The notes under the pieces: model-generated
Told to the model about the DNA's origin: nothing
The model's input: the letters and a program-made list of their open reading frames with translations, nothing else
Database searches by the model: none
Made by a program: the position numbers and the translations under genes
Origin: Hydractinia symbiolongicarpus
Lineage: Eukaryota; Cnidaria; Hydrozoa; Anthoathecata; Hydractiniidae
Reading direction: 5' to 3'
DNA length: 64,000 nt
Assembly: GCF_029227915.1 (NCBI RefSeq)
Contig: NC_079884.1
Location: forward strand, 15,376,001-15,440,000
Shown here: piece by piece, positions 1-12,900 of the stretch
Layout: each line of letters opens with the position of its first letter
How positions within the stretch are numbered: position 1 is the first letter of the stretch

Positions 1-601
1 GGTGCATTTTCAACGTTTTCCACCAAACCTTTTCACCCTACCAGCTGTGAATCATTTCTCAATTAATGCTGTTTGTCGTTTTTAAAAAAACTATGACCAG
101 GATTGTAGCGAAAAATACTGCTTTTCTTACTCACAGTCATTTATTATTTAAAGTTACCTAACCATTTAATTGTATAGCTTAAAAATGATATTGCTGTGTT
201 GGATAGGATACTTTGACATTAAAAGATATTGATATTCTCATTTTTGGTACAGAGTTTGGTCGTCAACGAACTAGGTAATTAAATATAAAAGCACTTATTA
301 AGACCAATACAATTTCCATGAAAGGTTTGTAAATATATATGGCTCAATATACACATCCTTTTGTTTCCAATATAGATGATTATTTTATTTAATCATGGCG
401 ATTGCCACAGTGAACTTAAAGATGGAGAGAGAATTTGTTTAATAAATTTCAATTCTTTCTGGATAAACCCAAATGTTAAAAGATATTTAAGGTAAAAAGG
501 GGTTTATTCCCTTTTAAAATCAACTCAAAATACAGTTCCAATAAAGATTTTTATAATCTAAGACAATTTAAAATCTTCCAAAACCAACTAAAATTAGTTA
601 C
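1..601. other. Presumed intron of the LOTUS gene, no further exon recognised
   Basis: AT-rich sequence left of the LOTUS exon. I tested an acceptor-like site near 25-50 on the minus strand, but each frame after it stops early, so no second exon is claimed. Confidence 0.4.
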
Positions 602-824
602 CTCTGAGAAGCATTACTCCACCAGACATAAAAAATGGCCTAACCACATCAGACATGTCTTTCACCAAATCCACAGCTGAAAAGTAGCCAAGTTCCTTGT
701 AAGGCAAACATTTGCAGGTGACTTCTGTGTATTCTGTGCAAAGCTCATTAACAGTTAAACCATGTTTGCTGGACAACAACAGTGATCTTATAATTTTCTT
801 AACCTCCTCTTTGTTTTCCTTCAT
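602..824 (-). CDS. LOTUS (OST-HTH) domain exon of a TDRD5/TDRD7-like protein, partial
   Basis: First coding exon of a gene running leftwards out of the window. An acceptor (TTTTTTTAG) precedes the exon at 835, the start ATG is at 824 and a donor (AG|GTAACT) closes it after 602. The 74 residues read as one LOTUS/OST-HTH domain: KKIIRSLLLSSKHGLTVNEL, then LPYKELGYFSAVDLVKDM and DVVRPFF, closely following the N-terminal LOTUS of TDRD5 (RSLL..K.GL..EL, LGY...LV.DMPDVVR). In animals LOTUS proteins bind Vasa-type helicases or RNA and act in germ granules and the piRNA pathway. Because an intron lies 11 bases before the ATG, a 5' non-coding exon is expected at higher coordinates. TDRD5 and TDRD7 cannot be separated from this domain alone; further exons were not found in bases 1-600. 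Confidence 0.72.
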
Positions 825-1285
825 TCTGCCTGAATCTAAAAAAGATGTAATTATAATATTTGTTAGATTTAAGAACACATGGAAATTAATCTGTAAAGAA
901 GTTTATAGTCATTAAGTCTCTCACTTCAGTCATTGCATTAAAAATTCTGCAAATAAAAAAACAGTTACAACAGTAAGGTTTTCAAAATTATGTTAACAGT
1001 GCAAAGCGTCATACCATTAATATTAGACTCAATAGTGCATACTTGATATTTGCAATTTTAGCCCCTCTCATTTAAGTACGACCATTTGGTTTTTTATTAC
1101 TAAACGCTTGTGTATTTTGTTCACAGTTTTAAGGGTAACACAACACTATAGTCTTTTCATGAAAGCCAAAATGTTAGGGATGCAGGGTGAGTTTTGAATA
1201 GACACATTTTATCTAATGGACACTGTTTTCTTCATCGAGAGGCATAAGTTTGTTCTTAGTATAGAAAATTTTTTGAGCTTAGTTA

Positions 1286-1918
1286 AGCTTGGTTCTCACT
1301 ATGGGCTAACAATGAGCTAACCATAGTGCCCATGTACTAGCGGATTTTAATTTTTGAGCTGCGATACATAAGGTATTTGTTTCACATTAACACTTTTGTA
1401 GCCACATTTAATGCGAGAAAGAATGAAAAAGAAAGATAGAAAGTAAGTCTTGTTATTATTACTACTTTGAGAAGACGACGTAACCTGTGAAGAGAGAATA
1501 TACAAAATTAGGAAAAAAGGAAACAACTTTGGGTCAGAAAGGCAAGGAAAATCTTTCACCCTGAACACCAACTCTTTTCCTTCTTCTTCAAACGTTATTT
1601 TTTTAATTTTGTCAGCTATTTAGTTTTAAAATGACCTTTCACAATGAAACATACTACTATTTTTAACAAAAATAAATTGCTTTGAGCACGATTTATGTCG
1701 GCTTCCTTTGAAGATTGCTGAAAGTAAGCATATCTCACTGTTAGTCGAAAAGAGAAAATATCAAAAAATTTTGATTTTAAAAAATCCACTAACGATGAGC
1801 TAACGAAGAGTTCAGTTGTGAGTTAAGCAGGTACTTTTACTTTCACACTATGGGCTAAGATCTTAGCGCGTCATGCGCACTACGGTTAGCTCATCAATAG
1901 CTCATAGTGAGACCAGCT
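1286..1918. mobile_element. Harbinger-type MITE, 633 bp, TTA target duplication
   Basis: The ends are imperfect inverted repeats: left AGCTTGGTTCTCACTATGGG, right (reverse complement) AGCTGGTCTCACTATGAGCT, continuing about 55 bases inwards (GATGAGCTAACCGTAGTGCG-like on both arms). TTA stands at 1283-1285 and again at 1919-1921, the 3-bp duplication typical of PIF/Harbinger transposons. No transposase ORF lies inside. The interior is ordinary AT-rich sequence. Confidence 0.75.
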
Positions 1919-2182
1919 TTATTGTGCAAAAAGAATATATATGGTATTCTTCCAGAATCAATAATATGAGTTTCAGAATTACAGACTAAATATTATTAAT
2001 GCCGCATTTTTTTGCTGCCATGCTTTTTACCTAATTCAGATGGCAGTGTACTTTGTTAATAAGTTTCACCTCTATAATCACAAGCTTTAATATATGTTAT
2101 CTGAAAACCAAGTTGTACAATTGTAACTTGAACACTGTAATTTTACATTTAAAAAGCTGAAAACATGTCCTTTTGTTTTTAT

Positions 2183-2755
2183 AGGCCGCTCGGGCTACTT
2201 AAGGCCAGTCCTTTTTTATTTTAGGGTCATTTTCGATAACTCAAGTTATAAAGATTGTGACAAAATTTATTGGCCACCATATCATTATATGAACGCAGAA
2301 TTCAACTTTTGTGAAAAATTTTGATGACATCATATGCCATAAACGTGCTTTACCCACAGTTTTTTCAAGCGGTTTTCTGCACCATTAAAGGGTCTTTAAT
2401 TTCGCGGGAAGTAGCATAAAAGCAAGTCTTGGCATAAAATGTCTTTCAAATACTCTGTATCAAATTGAAATATTTAGCCCCTGTGAAGATATGACGTTGT
2501 CAATTTCAAAAAAATAGCTTAAGATTGGCGCAAAAATTGTAGTTGTTCAATAACGCGAAAAACCGCTTGGAAAAAACACGTTTTTGGTACATGACATCAT
2601 CAAAATTTCTGAGGAAAAATTGAATTCTGCGTTTTACTATTCATATAATGATATGGTGGCCAATAAATTATGCCAGATTCTTTATAACTTGAGATATTGA
2701 AAATGACCCTCGAATAAAAAAGGACTGGTCTTAAGTAGCCCGAGCGGGCGTTAAC
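2183..2755. repeat. Foldback element with arms of about 190 bp
   Basis: Bases 2183-2374 and 2556-2755 are imperfect inverted copies. Shared landmarks are GCTCGGGCTACTTAAG, CCAGTCCTTTTTTATT, TATTGGCCACCATATCATTA and GCAGAATTCAA. The loop of about 180 bases has no coding capacity. This is the structure of a non-autonomous foldback DNA transposon or long-TIR MITE; the terminal duplication was not resolved. Confidence 0.65.
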
Positions 2756-2765
2756 CATTAAAGGA

Positions 2766-2822
2766 AAATAAAATATATACATATATACAAAATATATTAT
2801 ATATGTATATATTTTATTTGCA
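2766..2822. repeat. AT-only palindrome
   Basis: AAATAAAATATATACATATA is followed after a short spacer by its near-complement TATATATGTATATATTTTAT. It sits directly beside the foldback element and may be part of the same insertion. Confidence 0.5.
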
Positions 2823-3569
2823 TAGTGAATTGAATTTGCATAATGAACAGGTCAACATATAAAAAAAAGTTAGATGCGATTTTGCAGCTTAAGGCGAGTG
2901 TAAAGGAAAGTGCGCATGATTTTTATAATCCAAATATCATCTTAAATAACATTTTTATTACCTGATATGTAGATATTTTGGAGGCTCTTATTTTTCTTAA
3001 TTTAGTGACATAATTTTTTTGGAAAAATATTAAGGTCGTTTGAGGTTTAGGTGTATACAAAATTTACCCCAGTCTCTCCTAACTGATGTTTCTCTTACAA
3101 AACGGCTGGATTTTTTTTCAAAATTTTTTAATCATTCTTCCCAGCTGGGCTGTATCTAAAAATGATTTTTACTATTTTGTTTAAATTTTTATAGTTTTCT
3201 AACTATTTCATATTCTTTCAAATGCTACTTTTTCAACTTGTTTTCTTTCACATAGACGTTTGTAAAAAATTTTAAACAAGTTTTTACAAAAAAATTACAA
3301 AAACCTTTTTAGTTATATTATTTAGCTTTATTTCAAAACAACTTTCCTACACAAGCGTTATTTAGTTTTGTAAGAGAAAGGTCAGATGTAAATACCATTT
3401 TATCAAAAAATAAACGCTGAGAAAAACAGTTAGATCATCACAGTGTTATTAGTGAGTAAACATAAACAAACAAAATAAACAGAGATCCAGATTAAAAAGT
3501 TTAGTATATTTTGCCCTGATTTCACGAAAAAAAAAAAATAAACAAAAAAAATCATTTTTTTCCTTTACA
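2823..3569. other. AT-rich non-coding stretch
   Basis: No exon-like ORF, splice-bounded coding segment or recognisable repeat was seen. Several A and T runs are present. Confidence 0.4.
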
Positions 3570-4620
3570 TTCACCTTAAGCAGTTTGAGAAAGTTATGAA
3601 GAAGAGGAAAAACGAGATGAACCCGGTTCTTAAAGAAGATCGCATCGTTAAAAAATTAAAACTGTTGATAGAGAACAACAAAATAGATGAAGCACTTTTT
3701 AAAAAGCTAAAACCTGTTGGTGCAGGTCCTGCTCGTCTGTAGGTATTACGAAACTCCACAAGAACTCCATTCCAGTTAGACTAGTTCTGTCTATGCATAA
3801 TTAAGGGTACTTTAAAATTGCAAACCAAGTTACAAGTTTGTTATCAGTAGTGGACGAATGTAAAATAAACTGTTCAACAGAACAAGTTTTAAACACAGTT
3901 AAAAAAGTCACTCTTGATGAAGACGAGGAGTTAGTTAGCTTTGACATTTTCAATGTATACTAATGTCCCAGTAACTGAAGCTATTGAAGATTGTTGTGAA
4001 TTCATGTACTCGGGAAAATACGAAATTCCCCCAGTAGATCGTGAGACTTTCAAAGAACTTTTAACAATCAGCAGCTGCAATGTGTTAATGGTAACGCATG
4101 ATGGATATTATAGACAAGTCGACGGACTTGCGATGGGCAGTCCCCCAGCACCATTAATTTTATATGGTTGGTTAAAAAAGCGAGAGGCTGTGATATATGT
4201 GATGAGGCAAAAATATTTTTTCGTTACATGGACGACATTTTGAGATCAATTAAAGAGAATCAAATAACAAGAAAGCTTGACGAGATCATCGGTTTACATT
4301 CTTCTTTAAAATTTACAATTAAACGAAAAAAATGACAGAATGATACCATTTCTTGACATGAAGATTAAGCGATACAATGATGGAAAACTATCTTCCACCT
4401 GGTACTGCAAGCCAACTGACACTGGTTTAGTATTTCCATTCTCTTTCTCCAAAACGATATAAGAGATCGGTAGTTGCAGGACTTGTCCATCGAATTTACA
4501 AAACATGTAGCACGTGGCATAACTTTCATGAAAGTTTAACAAAATGTAAAGTTGTCTTAGAACGTAATCAATACACTGCAGAATTTTATGACCCTATCAT
4601 CAAAAACTCACTTTGAAGAA
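3570..4620 (+). pseudogene. Decayed Penelope-like reverse transcriptase fragment
   Basis: Three plus-strand frames together follow the Penelope-like RT order: a basic segment (VKKLKLLIENNKIDEALFKK, LKPVGAGPARL) near 3640-3740; the palm region near 3941-4160 (MYTNVPVTEAIEDCCEF, THDGYYRQVDGLAMGSPPAP); and FLDMKIKRYNDGKLSSTWYC near 4350-4420. Frames are broken repeatedly, the YMDD area is out of frame and the GIY-YIG endonuclease is not recognisable. It is clearly related to, but much older than, the Penelope copy at 42.5-46.9 kb. Confidence 0.8.
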
Positions 4621-6050
4621 TTTTCGATTAAAAAAGAGTTGAAACTAAAACACAAAAACCAACAGTTACAAAGAAAAGGATTTTTACACAATACCACAGA
4701 CGGATAACAGATGATTATGTCAAATCTATGGCCTTTTTTGTATATATACAAAATATATATAAAAAATGGCCCCTGCTTGTAATTAGAGGGCGCGTTAGAT
4801 TAGAAGTTTTACAGTAATAAGAGACAATAACATTAGTTAAAACCAGAAAACAACACTTTAGGAAAATAAAAGGCCTAAGGATCAAAATTTTATTTGACGA
4901 ACTTATACAAATGCCGTGAAATGTTTGATACTGCAAGGCCTGTGAATTCTGCTTTAAACATGTGCTAGTAGGCAAGTAAGTAAAATATATTTTCAGGGCT
5001 TATCCATTTACAATGAAACTAGAAGTATATTACAAAAAATATTAATAAATGATGATAAAATATTAATTAAAGTAAACAGGAGAAACAAAAGAAAATCGCA
5101 GCTAATAGCTAATGTATGGTATAACATGAGGTGTATAAGAAACTACCACACTAGATATAGATGTTGAGAAAGTAGCAAACAAGATACATCCTGGAGCATT
5201 ACGATGTGGTAAGTGCCATGTTGGACAACCATAGTATTATTTTAATGGCTATTACTGGAAACTACCCTAAAAATCTCTATGAAATCATTTTAATCAGGAA
5301 AATATAAAAACTTTCTTTAGGATTATCCTTAGAACTTGAAACTTATATACAAGACAACTTTATTTCTTGGAGATGAATTTTTGTCACATGATTAATCCAA
5401 TACTTGATTTTTTAGGATTCTCTCTAAAATGGGGGAAATCGGATTTTTAGGCAATTTTTTGGCTTATATTTATGCAATCTATGTAAAAACCCGGAAAATA
5501 TGTTAAATAACTTTTATCTAGCTGTCAAAAACTTTACCAGAATATAAAAATTCGCTCTAGAACGTAAGGAATTAAATTTTTAGCAGAAAGTGGTAAATTT
5601 CAAGCTTTTGATGACGTCACAAAAAAGTGCTGACATAAGCAAAACTTTTTTGCTGATATTTTTTTTCTTTCTGACGTGTATAGCGTATGATCCGCCAACT
5701 CCGTGAATCCGATAACTCCTTGAAACTGCTTTCGAAACCTACAAAAACTTACCACAGCTCTGTCTACCATTTTTAATGAATGAATTTGATTCGGGGGGTT
5801 TGATACTACAACTTGCGCATAACGAAAATTTGGCGGTAAGTTCAGCCAGCTATACCTTTTTGTGATTTTCACGTCAAGCGACAAATAGGGCTACGATAAT
5901 AAAAGTTTGAAATAACTAGTATGTTGACGATATGGATATAAGGACGTTAAATGTGTTTTTTTTCACAGAGTTGGCGGATTATACGCTATACTATAGATAG
6001 ATGTGCATATTTTACATGGCTAGCCTCACAAATATCGAGGGATATACCCT
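4621..6050. other. Intergenic stretch, nothing coding recognised
   Basis: AT-rich sequence without splice-bounded coding segments. A minus-strand ORF of 94 codons at 5600-5884 has no recognisable similarity or exon structure. Confidence 0.4.
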
Positions 6051-6051
6051 G

Positions 6052-6340
6052 TCTATTATTTCCAAGAGGGGCCATGGCGTAGATGGAGAGTCCTAGAGTA
6101 TTTAATGCTCATTTTGAGCTAACGCAGACCCAATTAGAGCCCGCGCTCTACTAGACAACTCCCGGCAACATCCAACGGCCCACACAGTGTGCCATCTTCC
6201 CAATTTCCCTCACATGGCTTGGGTTAACCCGGGGCTATGGTAACATTCACTCGCCCATGTTGAATCGCCGTCAAGAGGAATCGAACCCCGGTCTCCCGCA
6301 CAGAGTACGAGAGCTATAACCACTAATCTACTGCGCCACA
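6052..6340 (-). repeat. tRNA-derived SINE
   Basis: On the minus strand the sequence begins with a tRNA-like head: GTGGCGCAGTAGATTAGTGG holds an A-box-like segment, and GGGGTTCGATTCCTCTTGAC holds a perfect pol III B box (GGTTCGATTCC). It continues into a non-tRNA body including GAGTGAATGTTACCATAGCC. A normal acceptor stem cannot be closed, so this is a retroposed SINE and not a tRNA gene. Confidence 0.65.
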
Positions 6341-6687
6341 TAAATGTGTCTATCTATAAATGTGTCAAAGTTTGATTCAATTTGGACAAGCCTGTCAAAA
6401 GTTATAAGAGGGGTGGGGGGTCTCTTCTGATGCCCTTCTCACCTGGTCATATGTTCCAAATACCCAGACCAAATAGGGTAATATATGCAGCAGTGCCTTT
6501 CCACAAAACTTGTGGGGTTGTGGGTTAAAAAACCCGAAGATCCCCAGAGGACAAAGACACATAGCTAAACAATAAAAAAGGGAAGACCATAGCTAGCTAA
6601 CTAGCCAGCTAGATCCAACAAATATTTCAGGGTTTTTAAGTATTTATTTCACTTTTGTGGTTTGTTGTTTATATTCTTTACTTTCAG

Positions 6688-6894
6688 GAATGCGTGCGTA
6701 TATCCAATGTTCTCAATGCAAAATCAAAACACTACGACATCAACGATCGCTGGTGTTCCTTCCTTCCGTACCTAGTACCCTTTAAGAAAATATCAAGGCA
6801 ATCCTCAATAGATCGTCAAAAGATTGCAAAAATAGTTTATTCGGCTAATCCCTTAAAGAATAAAAAGAGAATAGCGGCTATACAGCTACTTTAG
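6688..6894 (+). CDS. Possible terminal exon of an unidentified gene
   Basis: A pyrimidine-rich acceptor (TTTACTTTCAG) is followed by 68 codons to a TAG: ECVRISNVLNAKSKHYDIND, then a lysine-rich tail ending AAIQLL. The composition is protein-like, but I recognise no family and found no upstream exon. It could be a chance ORF or a non-coding RNA exon. Confidence 0.22.
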   Translation, partial: ECVRISNVLNAKSKHYDINDRWCSFLPYLVPFKKISRQSSIDRQKIAKIVYSANPLKNKKRIAAIQLL

Positions 6895-6899
6895 CTATA

Positions 6900-7980
6900 T
6901 ATTTTGCACAAATTGTAGCTCACTCAGCAGCCATTTTTAGGTAAAAAAAATGTGTTCCCGCTCCCGGTTCACGTGGATAAATGTAAACGTTGTACGGGGG
7001 TAACAACAATTACTCTCATTTTCTATTTTTCATTTTTATGATGGAAACTTGACATACTTAGGAGGTAGAATGTCATCATAAGTTAATGTTAGTACGTCTT
7101 TAGGGATATTTAATATAATTTTTTTTACTATTATTTTTTTAAGTATTATGTAGCCCATGTTATCTATCCCGATATGCCTTGACTTCCCAAACAAACAAAC
7201 AAACAACCGAAAGTGAAAGAAAACATTTTCGAATTTAGGGGAGGGGAGCTACTTCTTCTTTAATTTCCAGTGACATTTTTATAATTAATTGTCAGTAGCG
7301 GCTCTTCGCAAAGTCATTTACAACCAAAGTTTTAAGAAAGATTAATCAGTGGTAGATAGTATACTTCTTCTGTAAAGTAGGTCCCATTTTAGCATGCATG
7401 GAAGGAAAAACAGAGCAGACTTTTTGCAAAAGATTGTGACTTTGGGCACACTTTTTCCTCCTTTGTCATCCAAAGAAACCAGTTATTGACTTGTTATTCT
7501 TGACTTTTTGTGGTGGGGTTCAATATCAACATCATGGGAGAGAAAACTTCGTCTTTTCATATGAGCTGCACCCTCTGGCGACTGAACTAGTACTCAGCGT
7601 GTTTATACTTCTTTAGCGATGTTAAACAAATTATCAAGATTCAATCCGCTGAAAGAAAGACTTTAAAATCAACCCAACCTTGAAATTTCCGAAAATTTTT
7701 AAAAGTTTAAATTTCATACTGTACCGTCTTTACATTTAGATGATTACATTAAAAGAACATTAAAAGAAGAAAAACATAAGTATTTTTTGCTTGGGTACGC
7801 CTTTTTCTCTATTTTCCTATATACAAAAGAAATATAAATATGCAAATCAATATCCCAACAACCTATCTAACGAAATCTAAAAGCAATGACTATAATGTTT
7901 ACATGTGTGTACATGGTCTATTCGCGTGGCAATAATTTTGTGTATTGGGATAACCGTAGAGATGTAAGATATATTAGGCA
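6900..7980. other. Intergenic stretch, nothing recognised
   Basis: AT-rich, with a short (AAAC)n run near 7190. No coding or repeat signature that I can support. Confidence 0.35.
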
Positions 7981-7984
7981 AAGA

Positions 7985-8152
7985 TAATGTAGTAGTAGCG
8001 CATTCGGCCGGCTTGTAATCATAAGGTTTCAGGTTAAATGTAGTGTTGTCAGCCAATTTGGTGCCATTTACTAACCACTAATTGGCTTGTGTGGCAGACA
8101 AACAAGTTAGAGCAATGCTATACATATCTCACTTACTAACTTACTTACTTAG
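7985..8152 (+). repeat. Degenerate tRNA-derived SINE fragment
   Basis: AGCGCATTCGGCCGGCTTGT followed by AAGGTTTCAGGTTAAATG resembles the tRNA-like head of a SINE with a damaged B box. GCCAATTTGGTGCC and a paired CTAATTGGCTTGTG follow, then a simple ACTT-type tail. Confidence 0.45.
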
Positions 8153-9979
8153 GTTTTACAATAAAAAGATGTAACCTTGACGGTCATGATAGCTAAAAGA
8201 CCCAGAGATGAAGGCCGCAAACAAGCGAAAAAAAAGAGAAAAAATATTGAAAATTGACACCACTGCATATTGACGCATTAAATTTTAACACTGAACCTAA
8301 ACAATTACTGAAAATCACACGGAAAAAAATACAATGTGCGGAGGATGGAAGGTGATAATACAACAATCGTTTCTCACATAAGCTCCTTGCATACATACGT
8401 TACGGACATACATAAATATTGACTTGAATTACTTTTACAACACTTTACTTATTTGCAAATATTGACAAGTCAAAATGGATGAGATTCATGCAAGAAAAAA
8501 ACAATAATAACAAAGAAGTTAATTGATTTGAAACAGCTTCCTGAGGTCTTTAAACTTTCCTGTAGTCACGTTCTATCAGCAGTTATCAAAAAATAGTGAC
8601 TTATGATGGGGTTTATACAACATGTAAGGTTCTAATAGTGGTGTCCTATACACTGAAGAACCTTTTACAAGGGTTAATTACACAAACATTTATTCAAGGG
8701 AAGGCATTCTCGTCCCCAGCTAGCTTCACTTGGTTAGGAGGGTAGCTTAGATTTGGAAGTTTACCCAGGGTCGTCTAAACTGGAATAAAAGTGGAGTTTT
8801 TGGTGTAGAGGAAGTCCACCGAGGTCAAGTGCGATGTGACAGGAGAGAATTTTAAAAAATTTACCTTCAAAAATGCCAAAATACAAACTGTTCCTCCTTG
8901 TTTTTTGAATATATTTAACGTAGTTTATTTTTAATATTGAGAGTTCTTGCTATTATTATTTTTAATAAAAAAATTTAAAATTATAGTGGAAAAAGAACTT
9001 GTTTCTTTTTGACAATTTGACATCATAATAAGATAGCAATAATAAACTACTAACTCAAATTAAGAGTAGACATTGATACTTGATTTTTAAAGGAGGATTT
9101 TTAGGTTTTTGGGGTTTTTTTTGTTGTCGAGCTATTAAACGTTTGATAAAAAGAGTACTATAGATGTTTTGTTTTATCTCTGTTTTTTATTGACGTAAGA
9201 CGAGTCTCTATAGCAACAAACATGATAAAGCTCCTGTTCAAAAAACATAATAAAAAAATTAAAGAAAATCGAGATGGGAATTTTCATCTGCGTTTAAAAT
9301 AAAATTATCTGGCACTAACGACTATTTTTGGTGGTAAATTTTAATAAATAATTTGCGTATTTCAACACAAAGGAGCGCGGATTATCTTTCTTTGCATAAC
9401 AAAATAGGAAGATCTTTTTATATCTTGAACAATTGAGAAACAAATACTTTCTTTTAAATTTAAAACAAAAGTTTACTTTTCTTGGTTTGTTTTCAGTATC
9501 ACTATGATGGCGTATCTATAGCAACAAAAAAAACAACCCTTCTGCTCAGAGCGAATAAAAGGCCTTATATTTTATTTGAGAAATGTTATCATCGTAAAAA
9601 ATCAGCTACGGTGAAGAGCATCGCAATTATAAATATTGTCGATTCCTTTGTACAGGCTGAGGGAGATATAACTCGGTCGTAAGAATTTTGTGTTGTTATT
9701 TTGTAAATGTTAGCTGTAATTAAAAAATTAGCTTTAATGATATGTTGATGAAGTAATTAGAAATTAAAGAAAAGAACTTTGGAATAATAGGTCAGAATAA
9801 ACAGAAAGAAAAACACAAACAAGAATTATAATCACAATTCGAGCCAACACACGCAGAAGGTAGTGTTTTGTGTTCGAAATAAATTCTAACAATAATTCGA
9901 ATGTCACGATTCTTCGGAAGATGTAAACACGACGTGTAAAGATTTTTTTGGTTAACAAATTTATTTGAGAAAAGAAACA
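8153..9979. other. Upstream region of the MGC gene, nothing coding recognised
   Basis: AT-rich. Short ORFs at 8193-8396 (minus) and 9482-9682 (plus) lack recognisable domains. The promoter of the gene starting at 9980 should lie here, but no specific element can be named. Confidence 0.35.
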
Positions 9980-12900
9980 ATGGGATGTGGTACCAGTTCT
10001 AATGCTAAAGTTGATCCCACTAGGGAAAAAGGTATGTGTTAGGTACATTATTGGTAAAACACTGTCAACATTTATTGGGTAGAGGAAAAAGCTTTTTGAC
10101 GTGAATGAATAATTTTTTAAAACTTGAAATGTGTAATCATGAACGTTATTGTGCTCGGGATGTTTAGAAATTTGGTAAAAAAAGTTCAAATTATCTGATT
10201 TTTCTCATAAAAACAAATTCAAACTAAAGATATGTTCCCAAATTCTTAAGCGCCGTAAAGTTCGAAGGGAATCTTTACACAGAGAAAAACAAAAATACTT
10301 CAATCGTAAACGTCATTCATTGACCATGAAGTTTTTGTTTTATGTCTTCAAATATTTAATTCAACATTTTTTATATAATTGGCAGACGCTATCTTTTACA
10401 CTTGTTTTTATTTTTTCGATGAAACTTAACGCGTAATCAACAATTCTGTCTTTTATGACAATGTTGATGAGTTCAATACTTCTTTATTCTCGCGACTTTT
10501 TTTCAGATTTTTTTCTTTATTGCGGTAATAAATTTTCTTGAACCAGGTGTTTACAAACTTTTTAAGGAAATTAAATTTTGCGAAGGGGAGAAAAAAGACA
10601 CGACTAATGATACGAATACTAGCAGCAAAACCAAACAGTGCGAAACTCTGAACATAATCGTCCCTCTAATGTTTTTGCAAGACGAGCTATAAGTTTAAAT
10701 AAGTAACACCTCGACTGCTTGAACCTTCAGAACCCCGTACAGAGGTTTTGGCGTTACACGCTGTTTTTTCAAGAATAAACGTATTTATTCAAACGTATTT
10801 GTAAAATATTCAGGTTTCAAATCAGCAAATTATAAGAACGTTCTAAGAATATTTCTCAATCTCATCTCAAATTTTTTGAGTCGTTATAATGTCTAATATG
10901 TTGACTGAACAACTTTAACGTGATTATTATTTTTATTGTACTTATGAAGGTCAGTCTTCATTGACATAAAAACTGTCATACAACAAAGCCACAACATGTT
11001 GTATAAGGCAAGCGATGTTAAATTTTTTTATCTATATAAAGCAATTGCCTTGTGGTAGAGCGATCTTTTTCAGTGCGGAGGTTCAAATCAGAGTAGAGTC
11101 ATGCCAGAGACTATAAAAGTGTGAATCTATCCTTTCTGCTTGGCGTTAAGCATGAGAATAGGTTTGATATCTTAGGCGGTTGAGCGATTGTTGTGTTTTC
11201 AAGACTTTCGTAGCTCATGTAGGAGCTTTAAATGCACCAGGATCCCGCTCACAGATCCCTCGTTGATAGCAGTATTAGTAAGAACGGAATAAGCTATCCT
11301 GTGTAAACAATTTCAAAAATAAATAAATAACACGACAAATACTGACTTTAATGGAAACCGGCCTTTAATCTTTACAACAGTGTTGCACCAAGCTTAAACA
11401 TTTGGATGCTTGTAACTGTTTTTGTACAAAGCGTGAGATGGGTATTAAAAAGAAGAGCTGTACATCCCATAAAAAAAACGCTATAGTTATGCAGCAATAC
11501 CAAAGACTATGAACTAAACCGAGCAAAACCACAGTTCTTAAAAATTTATAAGTACTTTTCCGCCCAACCATTTTCTAATAATTACATGAAATTTCAGTTC
11601 AAAGATATTCTTTTTGCAACAACATTAACATTGAGAAAATTAGAATGTGTTAAGAATGTTTTGAGGTTCATAACGATAAAGTTTTAATATCGAGGCTGGG
11701 AAAATTTTAGCATTTTTATAAAAAAAAGTGTGTCAAAATTTGCAGTTGAAAAAGTCCTTTGTGTCTTAAGACTGTTTTTAGAACATACCTTTTTGTATTA
11801 CGAGTACCTTTAGTATTTTCTTCATCTTATAAACCCCGACCTTCAACTATTTAACTGCCATAAAATCGTTCCTCCCAATAAATTTAAAAAATGAAGTCAA
11901 AAATAACAGTGTTGGTCAATATGTTGGCAAATTGCTCAGATTGGACCAGCACTAATTATTAACATTTTGTTACTAGCTTTTTTGGAGTTGGATGTAAATA
12001 CAAGTATGACAAACAGCTACCTTAAAAAATAAACTAGAAAAGCCCTGAGAACAAGGTTGCCTTCCTTCAATTAGAAATCTACTTTCAATTTTGATCAAAC
12101 TATTTTTCACTTCACCTTCCAGCGTCACCATCCAAAAACACAAGTAATAACCAGTTACGTGGAGATAGGCTTTCTATGGTTGATGCCAGACAAAAACGAG
12201 AAGATGATAATAGAGAAAGAAGAAGAAGACTTAGTTCTTTAGTTCCAAACCAAGTGAACATAGCAACAAGCAGAAATTCAAGCAAACGAGGTAAACCTTT
12301 TTACAACGGATCTGTTTATAAAAATGCATGAAAGTTTGAGGATTCTTCTGTAATCGCTAAAGTTTTTTCATGCGAAATTCGCAACAAAACATTATCTCTA
12401 TCAAAAGTTTCTGCCCTTAAGGCTGGTTTCCATTAAAGTCAATAATTGCCGCGCAATAGTTGTTGTGCAACAGTTGTAGAGATAGAAAAGAATATATCTC
12501 TGCAACATTTTCTCTGCAGCATCTCTTGCGTTGTTTCATTGTACAACGTGTATTTCCAATAATATCGTAACGGTGATTGTTGTACGCGACTGTTAACACG
12601 AAACCGACCTTTAAAGTATTAATTTTAAAAATAAATAAAAATGTTATTTGTACTGAGCATTCGAATAATTTGAACAGTATGTTTTTGGGCATTTTCTATT
12701 GGAATTATATAGTTCACCGTAAGCAAACATTAGATCTATCAATTTTGAAAAAAATGCGCCATGTTAACCCTTTGACATAAGGTTACGAAAAATTCATTTT
12801 TCCCCCCGAATTCCATTGCAAATATTTCCAAAAGTAGAAGGAGTTGAACATTCCTTTTGTGCTTGTTGGATAGCTAATTCTATCCTCATTAAAAAAATGT

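Noticed and set aside
6266-6340. Functional tRNA gene
   Set aside because: A and B boxes are present, but the acceptor stem cannot pair and a SINE body follows directly.
9764-10189. 141-codon minus-strand ORF
   Set aside because: It overlaps exon 1 of the MGC gene on the other strand, has no recognisable domain and lies in low-complexity AT-rich sequence.
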